A DNA stretch of 64,000 bases, taken from IMG/VR virus record IMGVR_UViG_3300030098_006179, positions 53,470 through 117,469 of that record; one strand, given 5' to 3'. Shown here in pieces: positions 44,868 through 54,104 of the stretch. Origin of the DNA: a virus. Numbering within the stretch: position 1 is the first letter of the stretch; every line of letters starts with the position of its first letter. The position numbers were made by a program, and so were the translations under genes. The notes below the pieces were generated by a model that was given only the letters and a program-made list of their open reading frames with translations, was not told the DNA's origin and ran no database searches.

Positions 44868-45284
44868 TTATAAAATAATATCAAACTCTTTTTTAAACCA
44901 TTCTTTGCTTAGTTTATCTACTTCATTTTGTTCTATTTCTACTATTAAAAAATTATTTAATTCTAGCCATTCTCTTTTTTTAACGTCTCGTTTTATTGAT
45001 TCAAGATAGTTGGCTCTTGAGTTATTGTGGAAAAATTTATTAAATTTATTATGTTGAGTGCCATTGACTTCTATGGCTATTCTTTTGGTAGCGTTAATGA
45101 AGTCTACCTTTAGTTTTGTGCCATATACGGGGAATTCTTCATAAACAATATGGTTTTGCCAATAAGATTTAAGAAACTGTTTGGTTTTGAACTGTATTTT
45201 AGATTTGGATTTATCATCCCAATCTATAAGGTATTTGCTAACCTTTCTACTTTGGAGCTTTCCATATACATTGTATAACCTCAT
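44868..45284 (-). CDS. Small PD-(D/E)XK-type endonuclease
   Basis: A 138-residue protein. A K-V-D-F-I-N strand is followed by I-A-I-E-V-N-G-T-Q-H, the D...E-x-N/K plus Q-H pattern of VSR/DUF559-like endonucleases; R-D-V-K-K-R-E-W and F-L-I-V-E-I follow, as in that group. It could be a resolvase or repair nuclease. Its ATG overlaps the stop of the RecA-like gene (ATGA), so the two are co-translated, which suggests a recombination role. The catalytic Lys is replaced by Asn (E-V-N), which occurs in some members. Confidence 0.7.
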   Translation of the reverse strand: MRLYNVYGKLQSRKVSKYLIDWDDKSKSKIQFKTKQFLKSYWQNHIVYEEFPVYGTKLKVDFINATKRIAIEVNGTQHNKFNKFFHNNSRANYLESIKRDVKKREWLELNNFLIVEIEQNEVDKLSKEWFKKEFDIIL

Positions 45285-46372
45285 GCTTTTTTGAGGGCTT
45301 CTCTGAATTTATTAAAGATATACTTGCCAATTTCTTTATTTTCTTCAAAGTATTTTCGTAAATTATCCATGCCTTGATGTTGTTTTTTGAGTTCTACCTT
45401 TAATTCTTTTTGAACTTCTTCTACCAACTCATCTGAAATTGTAACCCAAGCTCCCTTGGCTACAGCCATGTCCCAAGCCAGCATCATATCTACAATTTCA
45501 TATTCAACCCAAATGCTTTTGCCTCCTGTCCTGCCGTATCTAATTGGATACCTGACTTCTAGTCCTGTTTTTTCATTAGAGGTTTTTCTAAAGATTATCT
45601 TACACCAGTGTCCAAGCATATCGCCTTTACCGGCGGCTTGAGTTGTGATTAAATCTTTAACATATCTAGGCTGAAACTCTAAAATCCAATCGCTGTAGTG
45701 AAGTATTGCATTGCCCCCAGAAGCATTGGTAACTTTTGGGTCTGATTTTGCATAAGGATTAATTTGAACAGAACTCCTTACCTGAGAAATCATATAACAT
45801 ATATGCCCTCTGGTTGCTAAACCTAGAGCCATCTTTCTTAGGAAATCTGAACTTAGTAATGATCCACCAGCAACTTTTAATGCTTCGTCTGAGCTTTTTT
45901 CCAAATCTCCCCTAGGTACAAGCGCATCCATTGAATCAATAACAAACATATATCTTGTATCTGTCGGGTTATTAGCCACTAATTCCCTCATGAAGTCAAT
46001 TACTGATTCATAAACGTTAGATTTATACACAAACCATTTTTCTTCACTTGTGTCTATACCAGACCTTTCAATCATATCTTTTGAAAGTCTACCTTCTGAT
46101 TTGATATAAATGACCATTGAGTTATCCATCTTTTGAAAGTTTCTAGCAAAAGATAAAGCGCATGAAGTTTTGCCACCCTCAGTTACTCCTGAAGCTCGCA
46201 CAATCCCCGGTTTGATTCCGCCACCCATTTCAATATCTAAAAGCAAACTACCGCTAGATACCGTATAGGTTCTTTCTTCTTCAAAATTATAATGATCTCC
46301 GCTATGTTGTTTGAGGTATGCGCCTATTTGATCTAGTGGAGATGTTCCTTCAGTTTTCGTTTTCTTCTTCAT
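45281..46372 (-). CDS. RecA/UvsX-like recombinase
   Basis: A 363-residue recombinase. Walker A is G-V-T-E-G-G-K-T-S (residues 62-70), followed by M-V-I-Y-I-K-S-E-G with catalytic Glu, Walker B M-F-V-I-D-S-M-D (near residue 145) and an I-S-Q-V-R-S-S-V loop with N-A-S-G-G-N-A (L2 region). The C-terminal 60 residues are charged and helical. It forms filaments on ssDNA and promotes strand exchange, likely with the SSB-like, annealing and nuclease proteins of this block. It overlaps the upstream gene by 23 bases. Confidence 0.9.
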   Translation of the reverse strand: MKKKTKTEGTSPLDQIGAYLKQHSGDHYNFEEERTYTVSSGSLLLDIEMGGGIKPGIVRASGVTEGGKTSCALSFARNFQKMDNSMVIYIKSEGRLSKDMIERSGIDTSEEKWFVYKSNVYESVIDFMRELVANNPTDTRYMFVIDSMDALVPRGDLEKSSDEALKVAGGSLLSSDFLRKMALGLATRGHICYMISQVRSSVQINPYAKSDPKVTNASGGNAILHYSDWILEFQPRYVKDLITTQAAGKGDMLGHWCKIIFRKTSNEKTGLEVRYPIRYGRTGGKSIWVEYEIVDMMLAWDMAVAKGAWVTISDELVEEVQKELKVELKKQHQGMDNLRKYFEENKEIGKYIFNKFREALKKA

Positions 46373-46715
46373 TATTATCTATAAAATCTATTATTGTTTT
46401 TGGTTTTCTGGACGTTTTGCCTTTGGGGCCAAGAACCTTATCCCCTAAAGTATACTTCTTTTTTTCTGGTAAAGCAAGCCTAAAAAGGCTTTGTTGTTTA
46501 TATAGAAACTTTAAGCCGTCTTTGGTTAAAAACCAAGCTAGTGAATTTAATTTAAAATCTAATTTTAAAGAAGTAAAAAAATTATCATCTTGAAATTTAT
46601 CAAAAAGCTTTTTGGCTATAGCAACCTCTCTTCTCCATCCGGGAACCTTTAAGGATTTTGGATCTTTTAAAAACCTTTCAACAAATATTTGATACTTATT
46701 CTTCTTTCTGGGCAT
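46350..46715 (-). CDS. Basic hypothetical protein
   Basis: A 121-residue Lys-rich protein with a short acidic end. The N-terminal half has a V-P-G-W-R-R-E-V-A motif in a helical region. I do not recognise it. It overlaps gmd by 20 bases upstream and the RecA-like gene by 23 bases downstream, so it is real by packing and links the sugar block to the recombination block on one transcript. Nucleic-acid binding is possible from its charge. Confidence 0.62.
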   Translation of the reverse strand: MPRKKNKYQIFVERFLKDPKSLKVPGWRREVAIAKKLFDKFQDDNFFTSLKLDFKLNSLAWFLTKDGLKFLYKQQSLFRLALPEKKKYTLGDKVLGPKGKTSRKPKTIIDFIDNNEEENEN

Positions 46716-47751
46716 CTAGGTCAAATTCTACCATTCTTTTTACAAGTTTGTCAAATGTAATTTTTGGTTTCCAACCAAGATTTTCTTTTGCTGCGGTGGG
46801 ATCGCCAAGAAGCAGGTCTACTTCTGCGGGTCTATAAAATTTTTCATTTATTACAACCAAACTATGTTTATGACTGCTACCTTTATAAACGTACCTTTCG
46901 TCTAGTCCTTCTCCTTCCCAGTAGCCATCTATTTTAGCAGCTTTAAATGCTAGTTCAACAAATTCTTTTATTGTGTGGGTTTCGCCGCTTGCCAAAAGGT
47001 AATCTTTAGGTTCTTCTTGGTTGACCATTAACCAAACACCTTCAACAAAATCTTCACTGTCGCTCCAATCTCGCTTTGAATGAATGTTTCCTAATTCAAT
47101 TGGAGTTGGGGCTTCTATGTCAATACCTGTACCTAGTTCTTTTTTAATTCTAGCAACGCCTTTGGTAATTTTTCTTGTAACAAATTCTTCCCCACGCTTT
47201 GTTCCTTCGTGATTAAAAAGTGTTCCATGTACGGCGTACATATTATAAGATTCCCTGTATACTTTCACAAGATGCCTAGCAGCGCACTTAGAGGCTCCAT
47301 ATGGACTGCGAGGTTTGAGTGGGTGCTTCATGTCTTGTGGAGCATAATCAACGTCTCCAAACTCCTCACTGCTTCCCGCACTATAAAATCTACAATTCGG
47401 CTGATATGCCCTAACCGCTTCTAAACAACGCATGACACCCACTGCGTTAGCGTCAAATACTTGCATGGGCATGTCCCAGCTACAACCAACAAAAGAGTTG
47501 GCGGCAAAGTTGATAAAATAATCTGGTTGAATATCCTGAACTAATTTAGCTATACTGTATTCGTCTACTAAATCACCATATACTAATTGAAAATTTGGGT
47601 GATCTAAAAAGTTTTCACAATTTGAAAAGTTTGGATTTGATACTCTGCGAATCATACCAAAGACTTTATTCTCTGGGTTTTTTAAAAGGTATTCGCACAT
47701 ATTGGCCCCATCTTGACCAAGTACTCCAGTTACAAGAATTTTTTTACTCAT
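46696..47751 (-). CDS. gmd: GDP-mannose 4,6-dehydratase
   Basis: A 351-residue extended SDR enzyme converting GDP-mannose to GDP-4-keto-6-deoxymannose. Rossmann motif is V-T-G-V-L-G-Q-D-G-A-N; catalytic motifs are S-S-E-E-F-G and Y-G-A-S-K; signature stretches F-N-H-E-G-T-K-R-G and R-P-A-E-V-D-L-L-L-G-D match the Gmd family closely. Length is normal. Its ATG overlaps the stop of fcl (TAATG), pairing the two consecutive steps of GDP-fucose synthesis. GDP-mannose must come from the host, possibly helped by the phage cupin. Confidence 0.95.
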   Translation of the reverse strand: MSKKILVTGVLGQDGANMCEYLLKNPENKVFGMIRRVSNPNFSNCENFLDHPNFQLVYGDLVDEYSIAKLVQDIQPDYFINFAANSFVGCSWDMPMQVFDANAVGVMRCLEAVRAYQPNCRFYSAGSSEEFGDVDYAPQDMKHPLKPRSPYGASKCAARHLVKVYRESYNMYAVHGTLFNHEGTKRGEEFVTRKITKGVARIKKELGTGIDIEAPTPIELGNIHSKRDWSDSEDFVEGVWLMVNQEEPKDYLLASGETHTIKEFVELAFKAAKIDGYWEGEGLDERYVYKGSSHKHSLVVINEKFYRPAEVDLLLGDPTAAKENLGWKPKITFDKLVKRMVEFDLDAQKEE

Positions 47752-48716
47752 TAAAATGACCTTAAATTATCTTCGTTAGCTCTATACCAATTATATGTAC
47801 TTTTCAAGCCTTCTTCTAAAGAAATCGTAGGCTTCCACCCAAAGCTTTTTATTCTTGAATTGTCCATTAATTTTCTTAATGTTCCATCCGGCTTATTTAA
47901 TTCAAATTGAATTTCACCTTCGTACATGACTGTGTTAGATATTGTTTTTGCTAAATCTGCAATAGAAATATCTTCACCACTACCAACGTTTAAATGTGAA
48001 ATATTTTTACTATAAATATCTTCTGCATCAACATTTTCTAAAACAAAAACAGCAGCTTTAGCCAAATCGTCTACGTGTAAAAATTCTCTTTTTGCTTTTC
48101 CTGTACCCCAAACATTAACCACGGAACAGATAGCCTGTTTGGCTTCATGGAATTTTCTTAATAATGCTGGTAACACGTGAGAATTATCGGGGTGAAAATT
48201 ATCATTTGGGCCATATAGATTAGTTGGCATTATTGAAATAAAATTACATCCATGTTGTTTATAATAGCTTTCGCACATTTTAATGCCTGCAATTTTTGCT
48301 ATAGCATATGGTTCATTTGTATACTCTAATGGAGAAGTTAAGAGGTATTCTTCTTTAATTGGCTGATCTGCAAATTTTGGATATATACAAGAACTCCCCA
48401 AGAATAATAGTTTCTTTACTCCATGTTTGTGGGATGAATTAATTAAGTTGTTTTGTATTTGTAAGTTTTCATAAATGAAATCTGCTCTATAGGTGTTATT
48501 TGAATGAATGCCCCCGACTTTCGCCGCGGCATCTATAACAACGTCAACGTCATTTTCTTTAAACCATTTATCTACCGACTGTTGATTTAATAAATCAAGA
48601 TGTTGCCTATCTGCAAAATAGATAGTCTTATATCCATTGCTTGATAAATTTCTCATTATTGCTGAACCTACCATTCCATTATGTCCAGCTATAAAAATCT
48701 TGGCATTTTTATTCAC
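47751..48716 (-). CDS. fcl: GDP-L-fucose synthase
   Basis: A 321-residue SDR epimerase/reductase that turns GDP-4-keto-6-deoxymannose into GDP-L-fucose. Motifs: A-G-H-N-G-M-V-G-S-A (NADP site), A-A-K-V-G-G-I, G-S-S-C-I-Y-P-K, the Y-x-x-x-K pair in Y-A-I-A-K, and N-L-Y-G-P-N-D-N-F. It starts at GTG, with a strong promoter whose -10 lies 5 bases upstream, so the message is probably leaderless. It is coupled to gmd downstream and divergent from a plus-strand glycosyltransferase. Confidence 0.95.
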   Translation of the reverse strand: MNKNAKIFIAGHNGMVGSAIMRNLSSNGYKTIYFADRQHLDLLNQQSVDKWFKENDVDVVIDAAAKVGGIHSNNTYRADFIYENLQIQNNLINSSHKHGVKKLLFLGSSCIYPKFADQPIKEEYLLTSPLEYTNEPYAIAKIAGIKMCESYYKQHGCNFISIMPTNLYGPNDNFHPDNSHVLPALLRKFHEAKQAICSVVNVWGTGKAKREFLHVDDLAKAAVFVLENVDAEDIYSKNISHLNVGSGEDISIADLAKTISNTVMYEGEIQFELNKPDGTLRKLMDNSRIKSFGWKPTISLEEGLKSTYNWYRANEDNLRSF

Positions 48717-48750
48717 GGTAAAGTATAATATATATAATTAGGTATGTCAA
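48700..48750. promoter_or_regulatory. Overlapping divergent promoters for fcl and a glycosyltransferase
   Basis: Minus strand: TTGACA (48745-48750), 17-base spacer, TATACT (48722-48727), then 5 bases to the fcl GTG. The -35 overlaps the start of the plus-strand gene. Plus strand: TTGGCA (48700-48705), 18-base spacer, TATAAT (48724-48729); a second TATAAT (48733-48738) lies 5 bases before the ATG at 48744. Polymerases cannot occupy both sides at once, so the two directions should interfere. Confidence 0.62.
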
Positions 48751-49472
48751 ATTTAAATGAAATCTGTGTTGGTTTAATAACTTCTTGCTCTAAAAATTAC
48801 GCAGAACGTTCAAAAAACATTTTAAATACTTGGGGTAAGGACATTGAACACATTTACTTTTTTACAGATTGCGAAAATAAAGATTACAGATATTTAAATC
48901 TAACCAAAAATAATTTTCTATCTTCAAACAAAGAAAAGATGATAAAAGGAATTTTAAATTTATATGAAATGAATCTTGATTGTAAATATTATCTTTTGGG
49001 AGACGACGACAATTATTTTTTTATTAAAAATATTTTAAATTTTTGTAAAAAAAACATTACAGAAAACGAATTAACTTTTTATGGTAGAGATATTTTTAAT
49101 TGGAAAATAGGATACTATGACAATGCTAGAGCTATGAATCACGGCGCACACTCTGCTGGAGATACATTAGATTATTGCGGAGGTGGGGGTATTTTGTTTA
49201 ACTGTAAATCTTTTAAAAAGATGGGGGAATATATTAAAAATAATTATAATAAAATTATGGAAAAATTTCCTAGGTATGCTGATGTATGCATGGGTTATAT
49301 ATGTAAATATTCTAGTATTAAATTTATTCCAGAAGATAGATTTCACACTCATTGCTATGTATCTTTTTATGAAGAAGACTATAAAGAAGAAAAAATAAAG
49401 TCATATTTAGAAGATCAATTTAGTTTTCATAGAATTACTCACGAAGACCACTATAAATTTTTAAATATTTAA
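48744..49472 (+). CDS. Fringe-like (GT31-type) glycosyltransferase
   Basis: A 242-residue protein with the order of a Fringe/GT31 enzyme: an N-terminal strand V-G-L-I-T-S-C, a D-D-D-N-Y-F metal motif (residues ~88-93), C-G-G-G-G-I-L-F, and A-D-V-C-M-G-Y where the family has a catalytic-loop Asp. It transfers a sugar to an acceptor; donor unknown. It is one of only two plus-strand genes in a 32 kb minus-strand region and is transcribed divergently from fcl. Very AT-rich. Confidence 0.75.
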   Translation: MSNLNEICVGLITSCSKNYAERSKNILNTWGKDIEHIYFFTDCENKDYRYLNLTKNNFLSSNKEKMIKGILNLYEMNLDCKYYLLGDDDNYFFIKNILNFCKKNITENELTFYGRDIFNWKIGYYDNARAMNHGAHSAGDTLDYCGGGGILFNCKSFKKMGEYIKNNYNKIMEKFPRYADVCMGYICKYSSIKFIPEDRFHTHCYVSFYEEDYKEEKIKSYLEDQFSFHRITHEDHYKFLNI

Positions 49473-49473
49473 C

Positions 49474-50409
49474 ATGAAAATAAATTTAATTATTACAAAA
49501 AGTCAATTAGTTAAAGATTTAGATTCTGAGAAAGAAAAAACAAATCTTAGAGGCCCTAGATCAGCAGTAACTAATTTAATTAAAGGCCTAAATGATCATG
49601 GTGCAAATTATGGAATAACTTTTGACGAAGAGAAGGCAAGTGGAAAAATTGGAGAAGTAAATATTCCTTTAAATATAAATTCGTTAAATATTCTATATAA
49701 ACAATCCGAAGAAATTTTAAAAACTTCTGTGATCGGACCCATGGGGGTTGGTAATGCGTCTGATCGTTTGCCTATATTTCAAAAAATAAAAAAATGTTTA
49801 ATTCATAGCAATTGGGTTAAAACATTATATTTAAAACAGCTTGGAGATGCAAAAATTTTTGATGTTGATTTTTACTTATGGGCTGCGGGTATAGATACAG
49901 ATTTTTTCAAACCAGAAAATATAAAAAAAGATTTAGATTGTTTTATTTACCATAAAAGTGGACCTATTGAATTATCGTGGCTAAAGGAAAGTTTGGATAA
50001 ATATAAAATAAAATATGAAATATTACAATATGGAAAATATACCCAAAAAGAATTAAAAAATATTTCTAATAGATCTAATTTTTGTATACATTCATCTTTA
50101 GATGAAACTCAAAACATGGCTGCAATGGAAATTTTAAGTTGTAATGTACCAATGATTATTTTTGATTCTAATTATCGACACCATGTAGATTTTTGTACGT
50201 CTTTGGAATACTTCGATGAAACTTGCGGAATAAAAGTAAACCAAAATGACTTTTATGATCATCGCCCCGACGCTATTGACAAGCCCTTAAATGAAATGAT
50301 AGAAAATTATTCTAAATATACTCCTAGAGATTATATTTTAAAAAATCATACAATAGAAAAATCAACCAAACAGTTTTTAAAAGCTGCAGATTGGGTGGCT
50401 AATGATTAA
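49474..50409 (+). CDS. GT-B glycosyltransferase
   Basis: A 311-residue protein one base after its upstream neighbour. It has a GT-B-like layout with a C-terminal donor domain: C-I-H-S-S-L-D-E-T-Q-N-M-A-A-M-E-I-L-S (E-x7-E-type motif, residues ~210-228), followed by N-V-P-M-I-I-F. The N-terminal half has G-P-R-S-A-V-T-N-L-I. It is probably GT4-like; the sugar is unknown. Its end overlaps the convergent oxidoreductase gene by four bases. There is no terminator between them. Confidence 0.75.
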   Translation: MKINLIITKSQLVKDLDSEKEKTNLRGPRSAVTNLIKGLNDHGANYGITFDEEKASGKIGEVNIPLNINSLNILYKQSEEILKTSVIGPMGVGNASDRLPIFQKIKKCLIHSNWVKTLYLKQLGDAKIFDVDFYLWAAGIDTDFFKPENIKKDLDCFIYHKSGPIELSWLKESLDKYKIKYEILQYGKYTQKELKNISNRSNFCIHSSLDETQNMAAMEILSCNVPMIIFDSNYRHHVDFCTSLEYFDETCGIKVNQNDFYDHRPDAIDKPLNEMIENYSKYTPRDYILKNHTIEKSTKQFLKAADWVAND

Positions 50410-51251
50410 AATGGACTCTCGTGTTCTAGAATTTGAGAGATTTGTTTTGTCATTTTTTCTTGTTTTTTAAAGTTAAAATCTTTAGACAGAAAGGATTCTA
50501 TTGAATTTATTAGCGGGGATTTGAATTTTATGTCTATTCTTTGATTATTAAATTTTAAAACCTGAGTTACGTCATCCCAATATAGGAAACCCTTTTCAAA
50601 CTCAAAAATACAATCCCTATCTTTCTTTCCATAGTACCAGCTTGAATTTATTTGAACTAACGTGCCCCCAAAATCCAATAGCCCTATTGCGCTATCGCTT
50701 TTTACAGAATTTTTGTTTCTTTTATAGTTTATCCATAAAGTTTTAGATGGCATTTTTTCCAAAACGTGAAGCATAATACTAACGTCGTGAGACGATAAGT
50801 CATATCTAGCGTTAACGTCTTTTCTTTCTGGCCCCATGTTTAACCTGTTCATTGTAACGCTTAATAGCTTTCCGTATTGTTTTGATTTACATATAGACTT
50901 TATAAATTTAACATGATCGTTAAAAGTAAAAATCCAATCTACGAATAATTTTTTCTTGTTATTTTTTGCAATTTTATATAAATGTTCTGTTTCTGTGTAG
51001 GATGCAGTTAATGGTTTTTCGCAAAAAACATTTGAACCAGAATTTAAAAAATGATAACAAATTTCATAATGCCTGCTTGTGGGAACGCATACGAATACAT
51101 TTTTGCATTCAATATCTTGATAGTTTTTAACTATGTTTTTTTCTTTACAAAAGGGGTCGCAAATTATTACATCATCTACATTTAAACTTTTTAGATTATT
51201 GTGTACAACTTTACCCCAATATCCATATCCAATAATGGCCATTTCATTCAT
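50406..51251 (-). CDS. Gfo/Idh/MocA-family sugar oxidoreductase
   Basis: A 281-residue NAD(P)-dependent enzyme. The Rossmann motif is I-I-G-Y-G-Y-W-G-K; the family motif F-C-E-K-P-L-T contains the conserved Lys of E-K-P; a D-x-x-x-H-D segment appears as L-S-S-H-D-V-S. It resembles nucleotide-sugar dehydrogenases of the WlbA/WbpB kind but shorter. It probably oxidises or reduces a sugar nucleotide. Its start overlaps the acyltransferase stop by ATGA, consistent with joint amino-sugar synthesis. The exact substrate is unknown. Confidence 0.8.
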   Translation of the reverse strand: MNEMAIIGYGYWGKVVHNNLKSLNVDDVIICDPFCKEKNIVKNYQDIECKNVFVCVPTSRHYEICYHFLNSGSNVFCEKPLTASYTETEHLYKIAKNNKKKLFVDWIFTFNDHVKFIKSICKSKQYGKLLSVTMNRLNMGPERKDVNARYDLSSHDVSIMLHVLEKMPSKTLWINYKRNKNSVKSDSAIGLLDFGGTLVQINSSWYYGKKDRDCIFEFEKGFLYWDDVTQVLKFNNQRIDIKFKSPLINSIESFLSKDFNFKKQEKMTKQISQILEHESPF

Positions 51252-51697
51252 TTTGCGGGAACTCCTTTGACTAGCGTATTGTCAGGAACGTCTTTTGTAA
51301 CGACTGAACCTGCTCCTATTATACAATTATCTCCAATATTTACTGGAAGTATGGTGGCGTTAGATCCTATTCTTACGTTATTTCCTATTTTTGTTTTTTT
51401 CATTTTCCATTCTTTGAATTCCTTTGAGTCGGTAAATAAATCATTAACAAACATTACTCCATGAGCAATGAAACAATTTTCTCCAATCTCCACTCCAGAA
51501 CATATAAAAGAATGACTGCTTATTCTGGAATTTTTTCCTACGCTTGACCCGCTTTGAATTTCTACAAATGGACCTACAAATACTCCATCTTTTAATTCGC
51601 ATTCATATAAATTGCACGGCTCTATGAGAGAAATATTTTTTCCAAATTTACATTTTAAAAAAAATAATCTAAATAATTTTCTGACCATTTTTATCAT
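51248..51697 (-). CDS. Left-handed beta-helix acyltransferase
   Basis: A 149-residue hexapeptide-repeat protein. Repeats I-x-x-x-x-x follow from residue ~20 ([49 protein letters not shown]) and the end is V-K-G-V-P-A-K, as in WbbJ/WlbB N- or O-acetyltransferases. The likely active His is in the A-H-G motif. With the adjacent oxidoreductase and the DegT aminotransferase it would fit N-acetylation of an amino sugar. A second ATG lies 9 bases inside. Confidence 0.85.
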   Translation of the reverse strand: MIKMVRKLFRLFFLKCKFGKNISLIEPCNLYECELKDGVFVGPFVEIQSGSSVGKNSRISSHSFICSGVEIGENCFIAHGVMFVNDLFTDSKEFKEWKMKKTKIGNNVRIGSNATILPVNIGDNCIIGAGSVVTKDVPDNTLVKGVPAK

Positions 51698-54104
51698 ACG
51701 GCAATATAAGAGTATAATTTTCTTTTATCAAGGTATGTCTACCCAAATCTATAGAAATTTCTTTACAAAGAATTTTAAAATCGGGATTGTTTGTGTTTTC
51801 TACAACAATTAAGTTCTTATAATCTTTTAATTTTTTACAAATTTCTTTTGAAGTTTTGTATTCGTTAATAATAATGCAATCTATAGAGTTATCTATTTTT
51901 TTAATTGATTTATATTTTTTAATGCTTGGATTTAATGGTAGCCAAACTGCCAAGGTTTTTATTAATGAAGAGGAGTTTTTGTGTCGTATTTTATTAATCC
52001 AATATTTAATATGAAGTTTATATTTTGTCGTTTTGAATTTGTTAAAAATTTTTTCATATTTTTTACTTAATAAATCTTCTGAAATTTCATTCCAATCTTC
52101 GATAATTAAGATCGGAAGATCTTTATAGAAAGATACATTGTGGCAGTTTTTAACAATAGGAATAGTTTCCAAATATAAGCATTCCCAAATTCTATGGCAA
52201 TCTGTACCCATCCCCTCTGGAGATACAGCGTATTTACATTTAGAAAGATCCTCTAAATATTCTTTAAATGGTTTTCTTTCTGAAAAATGTACATAGTTTA
52301 GATCTTTTAAATCTTCTAATATCTTTCTTCTACTAGAATTTGTTTTAGTGTCAAAATTTAAATATAATAATTCTTTTTTGTAATTTTTTTGATCGATTAT
52401 TTCATTTAATAATTTAATGTCTCCGTGAGGCCACCTTGCATTTGCAATTCCAAGGGGAATAGATTCTAATTTTTCATGTTCTACATTAGCATTTTGTGCG
52501 TACCAATTTATAATTTTGTCATTATCTAAATATTTTTTGTAATTGTCTGATATTTTATGAGCGCTATTGTGAGTAATTATATTTATTTTGTATTTTATAT
52601 TTGGTAAAACTTTTTCAAAAAAATTAGAAATATAATCAGTTTTAATAAAAATTATTTTGCCGTCTTCTTCTATCAAATTAGAAAAATCACTCTTTTCAAA
52701 ATCATCATATACAAAATCTGAATATTTTCTGAATCCCATTCCAGTTATAATTGGATATGAATCAAGAATTATTTTGGGATCAACTTTAACTTTTTTCTTT
52801 ATTAAAGCGCACCCCTTTCCGTTTTTGTTCCATTTATCGCATGTTATTGAATTCTCTAAACAGAAATCATCTACAGCATTATTTACTTCTGGTATAGAGC
52901 ATCCATCTGGAGGACCGGAATAGTAATCATCTATTATCATTAATGCTCCGTCGTTCATTTGAGAATAAATTCTTTCTATATCTTCTTTTGCGCCTTCATA
53001 AGTGTGATCTCCGTCTACAAAAGCATAATCTATTCCATTTTTAAAATTTTTATTAAAAAACTCTTTATTTAAAATCTTTTTACTGTCACCTTCTATTACT
53101 AAATAATTTTCAAAATCATTTTGTAATTTATCAGCTATTTTCCAGCCCTCTTTCCCTGCATAATTTAAATTTATATCAATCGATATAAATTTTTCTGGCT
53201 TAATTGTGCATAAGGTTGTTGCTGCACTTCTCCCCGTGGCAAATCCTGTTTCTAAGCAATATTTGGGTTTTAATTTTTTTAATTGTTCAATTAAAAAGTC
53301 TCTTTCGTTTTCATTCAAATGTCCCCAAGGATGCCAGTAATTTTCAATAGTTTTTTCATTAAGTGCGGCTTTGCATATAGAATCAATATCTTTTTTGTAT
53401 TTTTCATAAGGTCTAGCGCTATGGCAGTCATAATAATACTCAGATTTTACTTTTTCTAAATCAAACTTCCAGTTACTTCTATCTATTCTTCTTCCATTTT
53501 GACCGCCAGTTCTTGGCATGTATAAAATATCTAATGGGTTAGATTCTTTATATTTCGGAATAACTAAACTTGGATAATCCTCATCCAAAAACCAATATGT
53601 TTGAGTTAATTTTTCTTTTGGATTTTTAAAATCTTGATGAAGCATAGATAAGGAGTCTTCCCATCTTTCTGGCAAGTTCAAAACTTTTTTAAAAGTTCTA
53701 CCTAAAGCTATATGATAACAAGATGGAATTCTTCCGTAAGATTCTATACATGGATTTATATGTACGTATTTATTTTCTGAAACATTTTTAATTTGATCTA
53801 TAAAGTAATGTTTTGAAAGTGGAAGCATGTCTATATCAGATATAATAGAAACTTTATTGGGAAACAGGGTTGGAAACCAATATCTTATCCATAAAACTTG
53901 AATAGAAATTGGTATATTTTTTATATATTTCCACCTAAAGACTTTACCGTATTCTTCTGATAATTCAACGTCTTGTTTTTCGTCTATATAAATTAAAATG
54001 GGTTCTACTCCAATTTTTTCTTTCCAAAGTTTGGATACTATTGGCCAAAAATCTAAATAGGAAGAATCAGAATTAGAACTTAGTATTGCTTGGTCTATTT
54101 TCAT
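51669..54104 (-). CDS. Three-domain fusion: GT-A transferase, methyltransferase, exostosin-like GT
   Basis: An 811-residue protein. Residues ~1-255 are a GT-A-type domain with S-D-I-D-M (D90-x-D92) metal site. Residues ~258-437 are a class I SAM methyltransferase: L-E-T-G-F-A-T-G-R (285-292), I-S-I-D-I and F-V-D-G-D-H-T-Y-E. Residues ~480-720 match exostosin/GT47: S-E-R-K-P-F-K-E-Y then [15 protein letters not shown]. The last ~70 residues are unrecognised. One polypeptide could add, methylate and extend a glycan. Its ATG overlaps the upstream stop (TAATG). Confidence 0.82.
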   Translation of the reverse strand: MKIDQAILSSNSDSSYLDFWPIVSKLWKEKIGVEPILIYIDEKQDVELSEEYGKVFRWKYIKNIPISIQVLWIRYWFPTLFPNKVSIISDIDMLPLSKHYFIDQIKNVSENKYVHINPCIESYGRIPSCYHIALGRTFKKVLNLPERWEDSLSMLHQDFKNPKEKLTQTYWFLDEDYPSLVIPKYKESNPLDILYMPRTGGQNGRRIDRSNWKFDLEKVKSEYYYDCHSARPYEKYKKDIDSICKAALNEKTIENYWHPWGHLNENERDFLIEQLKKLKPKYCLETGFATGRSAATTLCTIKPEKFISIDINLNYAGKEGWKIADKLQNDFENYLVIEGDSKKILNKEFFNKNFKNGIDYAFVDGDHTYEGAKEDIERIYSQMNDGALMIIDDYYSGPPDGCSIPEVNNAVDDFCLENSITCDKWNKNGKGCALIKKKVKVDPKIILDSYPIITGMGFRKYSDFVYDDFEKSDFSNLIEEDGKIIFIKTDYISNFFEKVLPNIKYKINIITHNSAHKISDNYKKYLDNDKIINWYAQNANVEHEKLESIPLGIANARWPHGDIKLLNEIIDQKNYKKELLYLNFDTKTNSSRRKILEDLKDLNYVHFSERKPFKEYLEDLSKCKYAVSPEGMGTDCHRIWECLYLETIPIVKNCHNVSFYKDLPILIIEDWNEISEDLLSKKYEKIFNKFKTTKYKLHIKYWINKIRHKNSSSLIKTLAVWLPLNPSIKKYKSIKKIDNSIDCIIINEYKTSKEICKKLKDYKNLIVVENTNNPDFKILCKEISIDLGRHTLIKENYTLILPYDKNGQKII

